Positions 16,896 through 25,175 of a stretch of 64,000 nucleotides of DNA are shown here, one piece after another. The position numbers were made by a program, and so were the translations under genes. The notes under the pieces were generated by a model. That model ran no database searches. It was not told the origin of the DNA and worked only from the letters and a program-made list of their open reading frames with translations. The stretch covers positions 1,612,001 through 1,676,000 of the forward strand of contig NZ_JBHRSH010000001.1 in assembly GCF_042643165.1 (NCBI RefSeq), written 5' to 3'. Within the stretch, counting starts at the first letter, position 1, and every line of letters begins with the position of its first letter. The stretch is from Hyphococcus aureus (GTDB taxonomy: Bacteria; Pseudomonadota; Alphaproteobacteria; Caulobacterales; Parvularculaceae).

Positions 16896-17030
16896 CGGGC
16901 TGGGGAATAAGTCTTTGGACGCGGGGGCGTCCAAGGCCTTGGCCTCGCATCAGAATCGCCGATCTCTAACGCCTTTGGAAACAGCGCCGCCAATGTGGGT
17001 GGCGGCGTTGTCGTTATCGGGAAAAGACCT

Positions 17031-20000
17031 GTGAAATTCACCAATGTCCGCCTTGTCGGCTTCAAATCCTTTGTCGAGCCGACCGACTTCGAAATCCGCG
17101 AGGGCCTGACCGGCATTGTGGGGCCGAATGGCTGCGGCAAGTCGAACCTGCTTGAGGCGCTGCGCTGGGTGATGGGCGCCACCTCGGCGAAGGCGCTGCG
17201 CGGCGACGGCATGGAAGCGGTTATCTTCTCCGGCACCACCATGCGGCCCGCGCGCAATTGGGCCGAAGTCATTCTGACGCTGGACAATTCCGACCGCTCG
17301 GCGCCGGCCGAATATAACGAACATGAAACGCTTGAGGTCTCGCGCCGCATCATCCGCAAGGAAGAGGGCACGCAGTCCATTTATCGCATCAATTCGAAGG
17401 AAGTGCGCGCAAAAGACGTCCAGCTTCTGTTTGCAGACGCTTCCACGGGCGCGAACTCACCGGCGCTGGTCCGTCAGGGCCAGGTCGCGGAGCTGATCTC
17501 CGCCAAGCCGCAGAACCGCCGCCGCCTGCTGGAAGAAGCCGCGGGCGTCACCGGGCTTCATTCCCGCCGTCACGAGGCTGAATTGCGTCTGCGCGCCGCC
17601 GAGCAAAATCTTGAGCGTCTTGATGACGTGATCGGCGAACTTGAAACGCAAAAGACCGCGCTCGCCCGCCAGGCGCGTCAGGCGACGCGTTACCGCAATG
17701 TCTCCGGCGATATTCGCCGCACCGAAGCGATGTTGTCTTTCATCCGCTGGCGCGATGCTGTCGAGGCGCAGGAAAAAGCCGAAGCGGGATTGAAAGAAAT
17801 CAGTGCGCTGATTGAAGAGACCGCGCGTGTCGCGGCGCTGGCGACGACGGCGCAGGCGAACGCCCATGAAGCGCTCGACCCGTTGCGCCTTTCGGAGGCG
17901 GAAGCCGCCGCTGCGCTTCACCGTCTGACTGTTGCGCGCGAAGGTCTGGATGAAGAAGCGCGCCGCGCCGAAGCGGAGCTTGCCCGCCTTTCTGGCGAAA
18001 TCGAGCGCCTTAAAGGCGACATGGCGCGGGAGAAAGACCTCCTCGCTGACGCTGACAACGCGGTGGAGGCCCTTTCGGGTGAAGAGGAAGCCCTGCGCCA
18101 GCGTGAGGCGTCTGAGGCCGAGCATGTGACCGCCGCGCAAACGGCGATGGTTGAGGCCGCCGCCGCGCTTGAAGCGGCGGAATCGCTTTTCGACCAGAAA
18201 TCGAAAGAAGCCGCTGATATCGAGGCGCGCCGCAAGGCTGTCTCCGGCAATCTTTCCGCCGCCGAGCGCCGGCTGGAGAAAATTGAAGAGCAGATCCGTT
18301 CCTATACGGATGAGCGCCAGTTGATCGAGCCCACGCCGGAACAGGCGCAGGCGCTCGAAGAGGCGAAAGCGCGCTTTGCTTCGGCTGAAGAAGCCGCGAA
18401 CGCCGCTGAAGCCGCCTTCCATCGTGCAGAGGAAGAGCGTTCGGCTGCGGAAGAACGCGAGACGGAACTGCGCGGCCCATTGCGCAAGGCGGAGCAAAGC
18501 CTCACAGAACTCGATGCGGAACGTGAGGCCCTGCGCCGGGTGCTCGCCGCCAATGAAAGCGAAGACTGGACGCCGCTGATCGAAATGATCGAGGTGGACG
18601 CCGGTTATGAAAACGCACTCGCAGCGGCGCTTGGCGACGATCTTGGCGCCGCGGTGGATGAGGCCGCGCCCGCCCATTGGTCGCATCTCGGCGAAACGGC
18701 TACGGATCTTTCCCTGCCTGAGGGCGTTTCGCCTTTGTCGCGTTTTGTCCGCGCGCCCGCAGCGCTCAACCGTCGTCTTGCCGCGATTGGCGTCATCGAG
18801 CGCGAAGTCGGCGCCGAGTTGCGCGCGCAGTTAAAGCCGGGTCAGCGGCTTGTCTCCCGCGATGGCGATCTCTGGCGCTGGGACGGTTTCACAACCCATG
18901 CAGACGCCAAAACATCCGCCGCGATCCGTCTTGAACAACGCAACCGCCTGGCCGTGCTCGATCGCAATTTTGTCGACGCAGAGGCGAGCGCAGAGGCCGC
19001 CCGTCATGAGCATGGTGAAGCGACGCAAAGTCTGAAATCGAAACAGGCGAATGAACGTGAAGTGCGCTCGCTCTTTAATGACGCGCGCAGGGCGCTGGAC
19101 ACCGCGCGCACAAATCTCAACGAGCTGGAGCGCGGCCATGAGCGCGCCGCCGCCCGCCTTTCGTCCATTGACGAAAACCTGGCGCGTCTCGGCGAAGAAA
19201 AAACTGAAAGCGAACGCACCCGGGAAACCTTGACGGCGGAACATGCATCCTTCCCCGATGCGAATTTGATCGGCGAAGGCGTGGAGCGGGCGCGTGAACA
19301 GGTTGCCTCAGCGCGCGCCCATGCCGCGGAAACGCGCACCGCGCATAATGACCTCGCCAATGACGCGCGCCGCCGGGCGGAACGGCTGAATGAGATTGCG
19401 CGCGACAAAAATTCCTGGGCCCAGCGCGGCGACGCTGCGCGCGGACGCATCGCCGAAATCGAAACGCATCTGAGTGATGTGACCTCCGCCCATGAGGCCG
19501 CCGCCGGCGCGCCCGCCGTGATCGAGGAGAAGCGCAAGGCGCTGCTCGATCAGCTTTCCGGCGCGGAGGCCCGCCGCAACGAGGCCGCAGACGCGCTGGC
19601 TGAAGGCCAGCATGTCGCTATGGAAGCGGCGAAAACCGCCAAGGCCGCTGACACCGAAGCTGCGGAAGCGCGCGAGGCGCGTGCGCGTCTTCAGGCGCAG
19701 GCCGAAGCCGCCGCCGAGCGTGTCGAAGAGGCGACCCGGTTGTCACATGAGACTTGTGAGGCCGAGCCCGATCAATTGCTGGCGATCGCTGAACATAAAG
19801 AAGGCGTCGATCTTCCGGACCGGGACGATGTGGAGCGCAAGCTTGAGCGCTATAAGCGCGAGCGCGAAAATCTCGGTGGCGTAAACTTGCGCGCTGATGA
19901 AGAGATGCAGGAAGTCTCAACCCGTCTCGAAGAACTGGCGGTGGAGCGTGAGGATTGCGACAGCGCGATCCGCAAGCTGCGCACGGCGATCGGCAATTTG

Positions 20001-20498
20001 AACCGCGAAGCGCGCCAGCGCCTGCTCGAAGCGTTTGAAACGGTGAGCACAAACTTCACCGCCCTTTTCAAGCGGCTCTTCAATGGCGGTCAGGCGGAGT
20101 TGCGCCTCGTGGACGCCGAGGACCCGCTCGAAGCCGGTCTCGAAATTTTCGCATCGCCTCCGGGCAAAAAGCTCACATCCATGTCGCTGATGTCCGGCGG
20201 CGAACAGGCGCTGACGGCGACCGCGCTGATCTTTGCGGTGTTCATGGCCAATCCGGCGCCGGTCTGTGTGCTGGACGAGGTCGACGCCCCGCTCGATGAC
20301 GCCAATGTGGACCGGTTCTGCGCAATGCTGCACGAAATGGCGGCGGAAACGGACACCCGCTTCATCGTCATCACGCACCACGCGCTCACCATGTCGCGCA
20401 TGAGCCGCCTCTTCGGCGTGACCATGATTGAGCGCGGCGTGTCGCAGCTTGTCTCCGTGGACCTCACCAAAGCCGAAGAGCTGGTCGCGGCGGAGTAG
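17031..20498 (+). CDS. smc: Chromosome segregation protein SMC
   Basis: SMC ATPase of 1155 residues that with ScpA/B organises and segregates the chromosome. The GTG start at 17031 gives the canonical MKFTNVRLVGFKSFVEP beginning. Walker A GPNGCGKS is at residues 31-38; two long coiled-coil arms (about 165-500 and 670-990) flank the hinge (about 510-655); the C-terminal head has the LMSGGEQALTATAL signature and Walker B VCVLDEVDAPLDDANV. The upstream 135 bases contain a GC hairpin (16915-16934) without a T-run. Confidence 0.97.
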   Translation: MKFTNVRLVGFKSFVEPTDFEIREGLTGIVGPNGCGKSNLLEALRWVMGATSAKALRGDGMEAVIFSGTTMRPARNWAEVILTLDNSDRSAPAEYNEHETLEVSRRIIRKEEGTQSIYRINSKEVRAKDVQLLFADASTGANSPALVRQGQVAELISAKPQNRRRLLEEAAGVTGLHSRRHEAELRLRAAEQNLERLDDVIGELETQKTALARQARQATRYRNVSGDIRRTEAMLSFIRWRDAVEAQEKAEAGLKEISALIEETARVAALATTAQANAHEALDPLRLSEAEAAAALHRLTVAREGLDEEARRAEAELARLSGEIERLKGDMAREKDLLADADNAVEALSGEEEALRQREASEAEHVTAAQTAMVEAAAALEAAESLFDQKSKEAADIEARRKAVSGNLSAAERRLEKIEEQIRSYTDERQLIEPTPEQAQALEEAKARFASAEEAANAAEAAFHRAEEERSAAEERETELRGPLRKAEQSLTELDAEREALRRVLAANESEDWTPLIEMIEVDAGYENALAAALGDDLGAAVDEAAPAHWSHLGETATDLSLPEGVSPLSRFVRAPAALNRRLAAIGVIEREVGAELRAQLKPGQRLVSRDGDLWRWDGFTTHADAKTSAAIRLEQRNRLAVLDRNFVDAEASAEAARHEHGEATQSLKSKQANEREVRSLFNDARRALDTARTNLNELERGHERAAARLSSIDENLARLGEEKTESERTRETLTAEHASFPDANLIGEGVERAREQVASARAHAAETRTAHNDLANDARRRAERLNEIARDKNSWAQRGDAARGRIAEIETHLSDVTSAHEAAAGAPAVIEEKRKALLDQLSGAEARRNEAADALAEGQHVAMEAAKTAKAADTEAAEAREARARLQAQAEAAAERVEEATRLSHETCEAEPDQLLAIAEHKEGVDLPDRDDVERKLERYKRERENLGGVNLRADEEMQEVSTRLEELAVEREDCDSAIRKLRTAIGNLNREARQRLLEAFETVSTNFTALFKRLFNGGQAELRLVDAEDPLEAGLEIFASPPGKKLTSMSLMSGGEQALTATALIFAVFMANPAPVCVLDEVDAPLDDANVDRFCAMLHEMAAETDTRFIVITHHALTMSRMSRLFGVTMIERGVSQLVSVDLTKAEELVAAE

Positions 20499-20527
20499 GG
20501 CGTCTGCAGTTTAAAACGTCTGGCTTG

Positions 20528-20575
20528 ACGCAAAACAGCGCCTCGAAAGAGGCGCTGTTTTGCGTCTGCTTTTTC
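20528..20575 (+). terminator. Strong Rho-independent terminator after smc
   Basis: A perfect 17-bp stem (20528-20544 with 20549-20565) closed by a GAAA tetraloop and followed by CTGCTTTTT. It ends the smc transcript and insulates the ArsR-controlled operon that starts about 120 bases further on. Confidence 0.93.
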
Positions 20576-20640
20576 ATCACCGCCATGGCGCAGTTTCCTT
20601 GATCGGACCGGGAAAGCGACCCCTGGTGAGAATATTAAAC

Positions 20641-20656
20641 TTAGGTAATTGCCTAA
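20641..20656. promoter_or_regulatory. Upstream ArsR-type operator dyad
   Basis: TTAGGTAATTGCCTAA, an imperfect palindrome with arms TTAGG and CCTAA separated by 6 bases. The same arms with the same spacing recur 49 bp downstream (centre to centre), across the start codon of the regulator gene. The -35 element of the candidate promoter lies between the two dyads. Confidence 0.6.
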
Positions 20657-20662
20657 TTATTG

Positions 20663-20691
20663 TTGACGGCCAGCAGTTATCATGATTAGTT
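20663..20691 (+). promoter_or_regulatory. Candidate promoter of the ArsR/SRPBCC operon
   Basis: TTGACG (20663-20668) is followed after 17 bases by TTAGTT (20686-20691). The -10 is poor but correctly placed and partly overlaps the downstream operator dyad. Transcription would start at about base 20698, the first base of the regulator's ATG, giving a leaderless message. Confidence 0.45.
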
Positions 20692-20706
20692 AGGCGTATG
20701 CCTAAC
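20689..20706. promoter_or_regulatory. Downstream ArsR-type operator dyad over the start codon
   Basis: GTTAGGCGTATGCCTAAC, a nearly perfect 18-bp palindrome whose centre includes the ATG (20698-20700) of the regulator gene. Arms are the same TTAGG/CCTAA as in the upstream dyad. Binding here would block both promoter and initiation region, consistent with autorepression. Confidence 0.65.
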
Positions 20707-21039
20707 AATGATCCTGAACTCGATAATGTCTTCCAGGCCCTCGCGGACCCCACACGCCGTGCGGTTCTGGCGCGCCTCACCCAAGGCCCGGCCACGGTGA
20801 GCGACCTCGCCAAACCCTTCGAGATGGCGCTTCCGTCTTTCCTCCAGCATCTCAAGGTGCTGGAGGAAAGCGGGCTCGTGACCTCGAAAAAAGAGGGGCG
20901 GGTCCGAACCTGCGAAGCGCAGATGAAGACGCTGACAGAAGCCGAAGAATGGATCGCCCGCCAGCGCGCGGTCTGGGAAGGACGTCTCGATCGTCTCGAC
21001 GCTTATCTCAAAACTCTTCAGTCTACGGAGAAAAAATGA
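20698..21039 (+). CDS. ArsR/SmtB-family transcriptional regulator
   Basis: 113-residue winged-helix repressor. FQALADPTRRAVLARL (12-27) is the typical ArsR start, and the recognition region is TVSDLAKPFEMALPSFLQHL (33-52), followed by the wing (KKEGRVRTCEA). Only one cysteine (Cys72) is present, so the metal-binding CxC of arsenic or zinc sensors is absent; the subgroup that precedes AHSA1/SRPBCC genes is meant. The start codon lies inside an operator dyad. The stop overlaps the next ATG by four bases, so the operon is translationally coupled. Confidence 0.9.
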   Translation: MPNNDPELDNVFQALADPTRRAVLARLTQGPATVSDLAKPFEMALPSFLQHLKVLEESGLVTSKKEGRVRTCEAQMKTLTEAEEWIARQRAVWEGRLDRLDAYLKTLQSTEKK

Positions 21040-21440
21040 TGCGCCTCAACACCTATCTTTTGTTTAAAGGCCAGTGCGAAGAGGCGATAAAGTTTTATCA
21101 CTCAGTACTTGGCGGAGAAATCTCCGCGATGATGAAAGTCGCCGGTTCGCCCGCCGAACCGCATTTCCCGCCGGAATCAAAGAACGAAATCTTGCACGCC
21201 GCGCTGGGCTTCGAAGGCTCAAGCATTCTCGCCTCGGATTGTCCGCCCCCCATGTACGAAAAGATGCTGGGTGCAAGCATCTGCATCACACTCGATAATG
21301 AGAAGGAGGCGGAGCGGCTTTACAAGGCGCTTTCCGAAGGCGGCGAAATCATCATGGCTATGGAAAAGACGTTCTTTGCAACAAAATACGCCCAGTTCAT
21401 CGACTGCTTCGATACGCGGTGGATGATCCACTGCGCCTGA
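21036..21440 (+). CDS. VOC family protein (PhnB/glyoxalase-like), first copy
   Basis: 134-residue protein of the vicinal oxygen chelate superfamily, PhnB-like branch: YLLFKGQCEEAIKFYHSVLG at the start, a central FPPESKNEILHAALGFEG strand, and the C-terminal FFATKYAQFIDCFDTRWMI. Members include glyoxalases, dioxygenases and resistance proteins; PhnB-like members have no proven reaction. Coupled to the arsR stop (ATGA). Paired in the same operon with a second VOC protein, five genes later. Confidence 0.82.
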   Translation: MMRLNTYLLFKGQCEEAIKFYHSVLGGEISAMMKVAGSPAEPHFPPESKNEILHAALGFEGSSILASDCPPPMYEKMLGASICITLDNEKEAERLYKALSEGGEIIMAMEKTFFATKYAQFIDCFDTRWMIHCA

Positions 21441-21466
21441 AAACAGCAATGACAACAGGACGACCC

Positions 21467-21931
21467 ATGAAACCGGAAGCAAACGACCTTTACATTTCCC
21501 GCATGATGAAAAACGTCACGCGCGACCAGCTCTGGAAGGCGTGGACAGATCCCGACATCCTCGCCAAATGGTGGTGCCCAAAGCCCTGGACAGTGAAGGA
21601 CGTCAATATAGAGCTGCGTCCCGGCGGCGCTTCGGAAATGGTGATGTGCGGGCCCAATGGTGAGGAAATGCCGCAAAATGGCTGCATCGTTTATGTCAAA
21701 GAAAAGGAATGCATCGTCTTTACTGACTGCATGGAAAAGGACTGGCGCCCGACGGGGTCGTCTTTCATGACGGCGATCATCACCATAAAGGACTGTCCGC
21801 AGGGTGTGGAATATTCCGCAACGGTCAAACACAAAAATGCGGAAGATAAAAAACAGCACGAAGAGATGGGATTTCACGACGGCTGGGGCAAAGTCTTCGA
21901 ACAACTCGACGAGATTGCGCAGGGGCTCTGA
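21467..21931 (+). CDS. SRPBCC (AHSA1-like) domain protein 1
   Basis: 154-residue protein of the SRPBCC/AHSA1 group, a helix-grip fold with a hydrophobic cavity. ISRMMKNVTRDQLWKAWTDP, then LAKWWCPKPWTVKDVNIELRPGG and FHDGWGKVFEQLDEI are the family landmarks. Start ATG 21467 is preceded by AGGA at 6 bases; an ATG at 21449 is possible. First of three adjacent paralogues. No ligand is known; related proteins bind small hydrophobic compounds, and the name AHSA1 does not imply Hsp90 activity here. Confidence 0.85.
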   Translation: MKPEANDLYISRMMKNVTRDQLWKAWTDPDILAKWWCPKPWTVKDVNIELRPGGASEMVMCGPNGEEMPQNGCIVYVKEKECIVFTDCMEKDWRPTGSSFMTAIITIKDCPQGVEYSATVKHKNAEDKKQHEEMGFHDGWGKVFEQLDEIAQGL

Positions 21932-22405
21932 ATGAACAGTCCGGAGATCGCACATGCAAGCCTCACCGTCACGCGCGATTATGATTTCCCGCCAGAGCGT
22001 GTTTTCGCCGCCTGGTCATCCGCCGAAGCGAAGCGCCAGTGGTTCGGCGCCGAAAGCGACGGTTTCGAGATCGAAGAATATCGCCTTGATTTCCGGCCTG
22101 GCGGCGCAGAGCGTTATTACGGCCGCAAGCCTGGCGGCGGAACTTTTTCCAATGACGGCGTCTATCACTATATTGTCGAGAATGAGAAAATCGTTCTCAC
22201 TTATTACATGACGATCGACGACGCGCCGTATTCGGTTTCCATGACAATCATCGAAATGAAGCCGCATGGAAACGGAACGCGCCTTACCCTGACCGAAGGC
22301 AATGCGTTTCTGACGGGCGTGGACGAAAACGCAGGCCGTACGGAAGGCTGGAATTGGGGCCTTGGCCGCCTTGAAGAAGCGCTAAACAATCAGAGGCTTT
22401 CCTGA
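21932..22405 (+). CDS. SRPBCC (AHSA1-like) domain protein 2
   Basis: 157-residue second paralogue, starting on the base after the stop of the first. Landmarks: TVTRDYDFPPERVFAAWSSAEAK (quoted in part), WFGAESDGFEIEEYRLDFRP and a C-terminal TEGWNWGLGRLEEAL. The usual WW pair after the first helix is QWF here. Sequence differs widely from the neighbours, so this is an old duplication and not a recent repeat. Confidence 0.85.
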   Translation: MNSPEIAHASLTVTRDYDFPPERVFAAWSSAEAKRQWFGAESDGFEIEEYRLDFRPGGAERYYGRKPGGGTFSNDGVYHYIVENEKIVLTYYMTIDDAPYSVSMTIIEMKPHGNGTRLTLTEGNAFLTGVDENAGRTEGWNWGLGRLEEALNNQRLS

Positions 22406-22890
22406 TGCCGTTCATTCCCAACGAGCTTCGGATGTCGCGGATTTATAACGCGCCGCGGCCGCTGGTCTGGAAAGTCTGGACCGAGCCGAAACACCTCCAG
22501 CAATGGTGGGGGCCTTTCGGGCCGAAGCGCACAATTTGCGAAATGGATTTCCGCGTGGGCGGCGAATTCAAGGTGTTGATGAAAACGCCAGACGGCGCGG
22601 TCGTCCCGGCCGCTGGCGAATATCTCGAAATCGTTGAGCCCGAACGGATCGTTTATGAAGGCGATGCGCGCGCGCCAACCGCATGTGGTTGCGGCCTGCC
22701 TCCGAAAGCGCGTGTCACGGTGTTGTTCGACGCGCTGCAGACATCGAAGACCCAGCTCACCATTGAAACCCGGTTCCCTGACGAGAACGCGCTTGATGCG
22801 GCCAATGCGGCGGGCTTTTCGACGAGCTGGAACAAGACGCTCGACGAGATCGGGCCTTATCTTGAAAAACTTGCGAGAGAAGCGTCATGA
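22405..22890 (+). CDS. SRPBCC (AHSA1-like) domain protein 3
   Basis: 161-residue third paralogue, overlapping the previous stop by one base (TGATG). Landmarks: MSRIYNAPRPLVWKVWTEP, HLQQWWGPFGPKRTICEMDF and the C-terminal FSTSWNKTLDEIGPYL. It has a small CGC element (ACGCGL) in the middle strand not seen in the other two. Coupled to the second VOC gene by a four-base overlap. Confidence 0.85.
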   Translation: MPFIPNELRMSRIYNAPRPLVWKVWTEPKHLQQWWGPFGPKRTICEMDFRVGGEFKVLMKTPDGAVVPAAGEYLEIVEPERIVYEGDARAPTACGCGLPPKARVTVLFDALQTSKTQLTIETRFPDENALDAANAAGFSTSWNKTLDEIGPYLEKLAREAS

Positions 22891-23354
22891 ACCTTCAACA
22901 GAAAGTCCGCACCTGTCTGTGGTTTGAAAAAGGCGGGCTCGAAGCGGCGAAGTTCTACATATCCCTATTGCCGGACAGTCGCCTTGAAAGCGAATACCCT
23001 ACAGAGGCGGGTAAAGAACCGCTCACGGTTGAATTTACGCTCGCGGGCGCGCCCTATCAGATTCTGAATGGCGGGCCGCATTACAAGCTTACCCCCGCTG
23101 CGTCGATTTCAGTGTTGACCGAAGATCAGGCGGAAACGGATCGGTTGTGGGATGCGCTTCTCGCCGATGGCGGTGAGGAAAGCATGTGTGGCTGGCTTTC
23201 CGACCGGTTCGGCGTCTCCTGGCAGATCGTGCCGAAAGCATTGATGCGCGCAGTCACGTCAAGTGACCGGGTCTCGGCGGAGCGCGCGCTGCAAGCCATG
23301 TATGACATGCGCAAGATTGACATCGCCGCCATCGAAGCCGCTGCAAAGGGGTGA
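22887..23354 (+). CDS. VOC family protein (PhnB-like), second copy
   Basis: 155-residue PhnB-like VOC protein: VRTCLWFEKGGLEAAKFYIS at the start, PLTVEFTLAGAPYQILNGGP in the middle, and WLSDRFGVSWQIVPKAL near the C-terminus, the pattern often labelled '3-demethylubiquinone-9 3-methyltransferase' in databases although no methyltransferase fold is present. ATGA overlap with the preceding SRPBCC gene. Likely binds or converts the same class of small molecule as the other operon products. Confidence 0.84.
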   Translation: MNLQQKVRTCLWFEKGGLEAAKFYISLLPDSRLESEYPTEAGKEPLTVEFTLAGAPYQILNGGPHYKLTPAASISVLTEDQAETDRLWDALLADGGEESMCGWLSDRFGVSWQIVPKALMRAVTSSDRVSAERALQAMYDMRKIDIAAIEAAAKG

Positions 23355-23358
23355 TGCA

Positions 23359-24009
23359 ATGCTCGCACTTTATGGCCATCCCTTTTCTTCTTACACATGG
23401 AAAGCGCTGATCGCGCTTTACGACACGGAGATTCCGTTCGAGTTTCGGGTCGTCGATCCAGAACATCCGCGACATCAGGAAATTGTCAAAAGCGCCAGCC
23501 CCCTTGGCAAGTTTCCCGTGCTTGACGATGACGGCGCCCTGATCTTCGAGGCGACGTCGATTATCGAACATCTGTCTGATCGATTCGATAACGCGGCTGC
23601 CTTGATTCCGAGTGAGCGTGCCGCTGCGATTAGTCTGCGAATGATGGATCGCGTATTCGACAATTACGTGATGGGCGTCATGCAGATTGTCGTCGACGAA
23701 TATATTCGTGACGCTGAAAACCCCGACGCAACCCGGATCGGGGAGGCGAGGGAGAAGCTGATCCGCGTCTATGGCTGGCTCGAAAGCTGGCTGGATCGTT
23801 ACGACCGGCCCGAGCGCATTTCCCTGATAGAATGCGCCGCAGCGCCGTCACTCTTTTACGCCGATTGGGTGCATCCAATCCCCGAGGATTGTTCGCGCCT
23901 GAAACAATGGCGGGCGCATTTGCTTTCGCTGCCTGCTGTTAAGCGATGTGTCGATGATGCGCGTCCCTATCGCGGGTGGTTTCCGCCCGGCGCGCCCGAC
24001 CGGGATTGA
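23359..24009 (+). CDS. Glutathione S-transferase family protein
   Basis: 216-residue cytosolic GST. N-terminal thioredoxin-like domain (1-80): LYGHPFSSYTWKALIALYDT with a Ser/Tyr region in place of a catalytic Cys, the cis-Pro turn GKFPVLDDDG and the glutathione-contacting IFEATSIIEHL. The helical C-terminal domain follows, ending in RPYRGWFPPG. The start ATG 23359 has AAGGGG upstream and lies 4 bases after the VOC stop. In this operon it would conjugate glutathione to an electrophile, which is inference. Confidence 0.88.
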   Translation: MLALYGHPFSSYTWKALIALYDTEIPFEFRVVDPEHPRHQEIVKSASPLGKFPVLDDDGALIFEATSIIEHLSDRFDNAAALIPSERAAAISLRMMDRVFDNYVMGVMQIVVDEYIRDAENPDATRIGEAREKLIRVYGWLESWLDRYDRPERISLIECAAAPSLFYADWVHPIPEDCSRLKQWRAHLLSLPAVKRCVDDARPYRGWFPPGAPDRD

Positions 24010-24067
24010 GTGGAGACTCTTAAAACAATGGCTGCACTTCCGCCAAATTCATAGCAAGGAGAAAGCA

Positions 24068-24421
24068 ATGACCTATGTAGATGGATTCCTGATCCCGGTG
24101 CCAACTCAAAAGCGCGAAGCATACCGCAAGATCGCCGCAGCCTGCGCGCCTATTTTCAAAAAGCATGGCGCGCTCAGTGTCGTTGAGTGCTGGGGTGATG
24201 ATGTGCCCGAAGGGAAGCTCACGTCGTTTCCCATGGCGGTGAAACTTGAAGCCGATGAAAGTGTCGTTTTTTCCTGGATAACCTGGCCGTCGAAAGAAAT
24301 ACGCGACGCCGGAAACAGAACGGTGATGGATGAAATCCACGAACTGATGAAAGACGACGAGATTCCATTTGATGGAAAGCGCATGATCTTTGGCGGCTTT
24401 GAGGCGATCGTCGAGGCTTAG
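24068..24421 (+). CDS. DUF1428 family protein
   Basis: 117-residue protein of DUF1428 (YbaA-like), a ferredoxin-like dimeric alpha-beta barrel fold. YVDGFLIPVPTQKREAYRKI is the family start, GALSVVECWGDDVPEGK and FDGKRMIFGGFEAIVE follow. AGGAG is 8 bases upstream. It is the last gene of the ArsR operon, 58 bases after the GST, and its stop overlaps the stop of the convergent gene. No activity is known for the family. Confidence 0.87.
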   Translation: MTYVDGFLIPVPTQKREAYRKIAAACAPIFKKHGALSVVECWGDDVPEGKLTSFPMAVKLEADESVVFSWITWPSKEIRDAGNRTVMDEIHELMKDDEIPFDGKRMIFGGFEAIVEA

Positions 24422-24915
24422 GCGGCGTATTCTTTCACCAGCGCTTCGGCCTCGAGTTTCAGCTTCATCAAATCCTGCGCGACCGCCTGGGTCATCAACG
24501 CCTCTTCATTGCGGCGCTCGCGGCTGGCCATTCCCTCGCGGTACCAGTTTGTCGTCTTCAGGGTGACGCGGCAATTGCGGTCGTCGAGCGCTTCGATGTG
24601 GTATTCCTCGCGATTGCGCTCAAAGCCGCCAAAGGGCGGGTCGGCGACGATCCTGGAGAAAAAGCCATAGGTCTTTGGCGTTTCATAGAGGTCGACATCG
24701 AATTCAAACCGGACATCGGGAAGATTTGGGTCGGTCGCCGCGAAGCGCCCGGTCTGCGTGGCTCTTTCGGAAAACTGAAAGCCGCGCGCCGCCAGCCGGT
24801 TGGCCGGGCTGGTAAAATCGACGAGGCCGAAAATCAGCGCCGCCGGGGCGTGTATCGTCGCCGTGCCCTCTAGCTCCAATGGCTTGATGTGCTTTGTCTT
24901 GAACAGTCCAAACAT
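24418..24915 (-). CDS. SRPBCC-like protein (polyketide cyclase/START-like)
   Basis: 165-residue protein with the outline of a helix-grip domain: TATIHAPAALIFGLVDF at the start, a strand-rich middle (VRFEFDVDLYETPKTYGFFS, EEYHIEALDD) and a long C-terminal helix (QAVAQDLMKLKLEAEALVKEY). It is not close to the three AHSA1-like proteins of the operon it faces. Convergent with them by a four-base overlap. The assignment rests on secondary-structure pattern only. Confidence 0.6.
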   Translation of the reverse strand: MFGLFKTKHIKPLELEGTATIHAPAALIFGLVDFTSPANRLAARGFQFSERATQTGRFAATDPNLPDVRFEFDVDLYETPKTYGFFSRIVADPPFGGFERNREEYHIEALDDRNCRVTLKTTNWYREGMASRERRNEEALMTQAVAQDLMKLKLEAEALVKEYAA

Positions 24916-25090
24916 GGCCGCCTCCCCGCGATCAATCCGCCAATATTGCAGCAGGCTAAAATGCGAGGAGAAAACATTTTCTTAGTAGATTCGGGCAAAT
25001 CCTCCGGGCTTTCCGGGGGCCGTCTTGCGGCCAGACGCCGCGCCCGCATCTTCCCATAAAAATCAATAGCTTACGCGAAAAAGCCTTTGC

Positions 25091-25119
25091 TTGACGCTGC
25101 GTTGCGGCGCCTATATGGT
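25091..25119 (+). promoter_or_regulatory. Promoter of the F0 ATP synthase operon
   Basis: TTGACG (25091-25096) is followed after exactly 17 bases by TATGGT (25114-25119), a good housekeeping promoter for an alphaproteobacterium. It is about 55 bases upstream of the atpI start. Confidence 0.65.
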
Positions 25120-25175
25120 CCGCCGCGATTTCAAGGGGCGCGAGCGACCGTTCGCGCCTGTTTTCGGGCATGCTC

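Noticed and set aside
16915..16934. Hairpin between the DsbA-like gene and smc as a terminator
   Set aside because: The stem of 8 bp is perfect but no T-run follows on either strand; cotranscription with smc remains possible.
17457..18686. Long frame opposite the smc coiled coil
   Set aside because: Arg/Phe-rich shadow of Glu/Ala-rich codons; no independent support.
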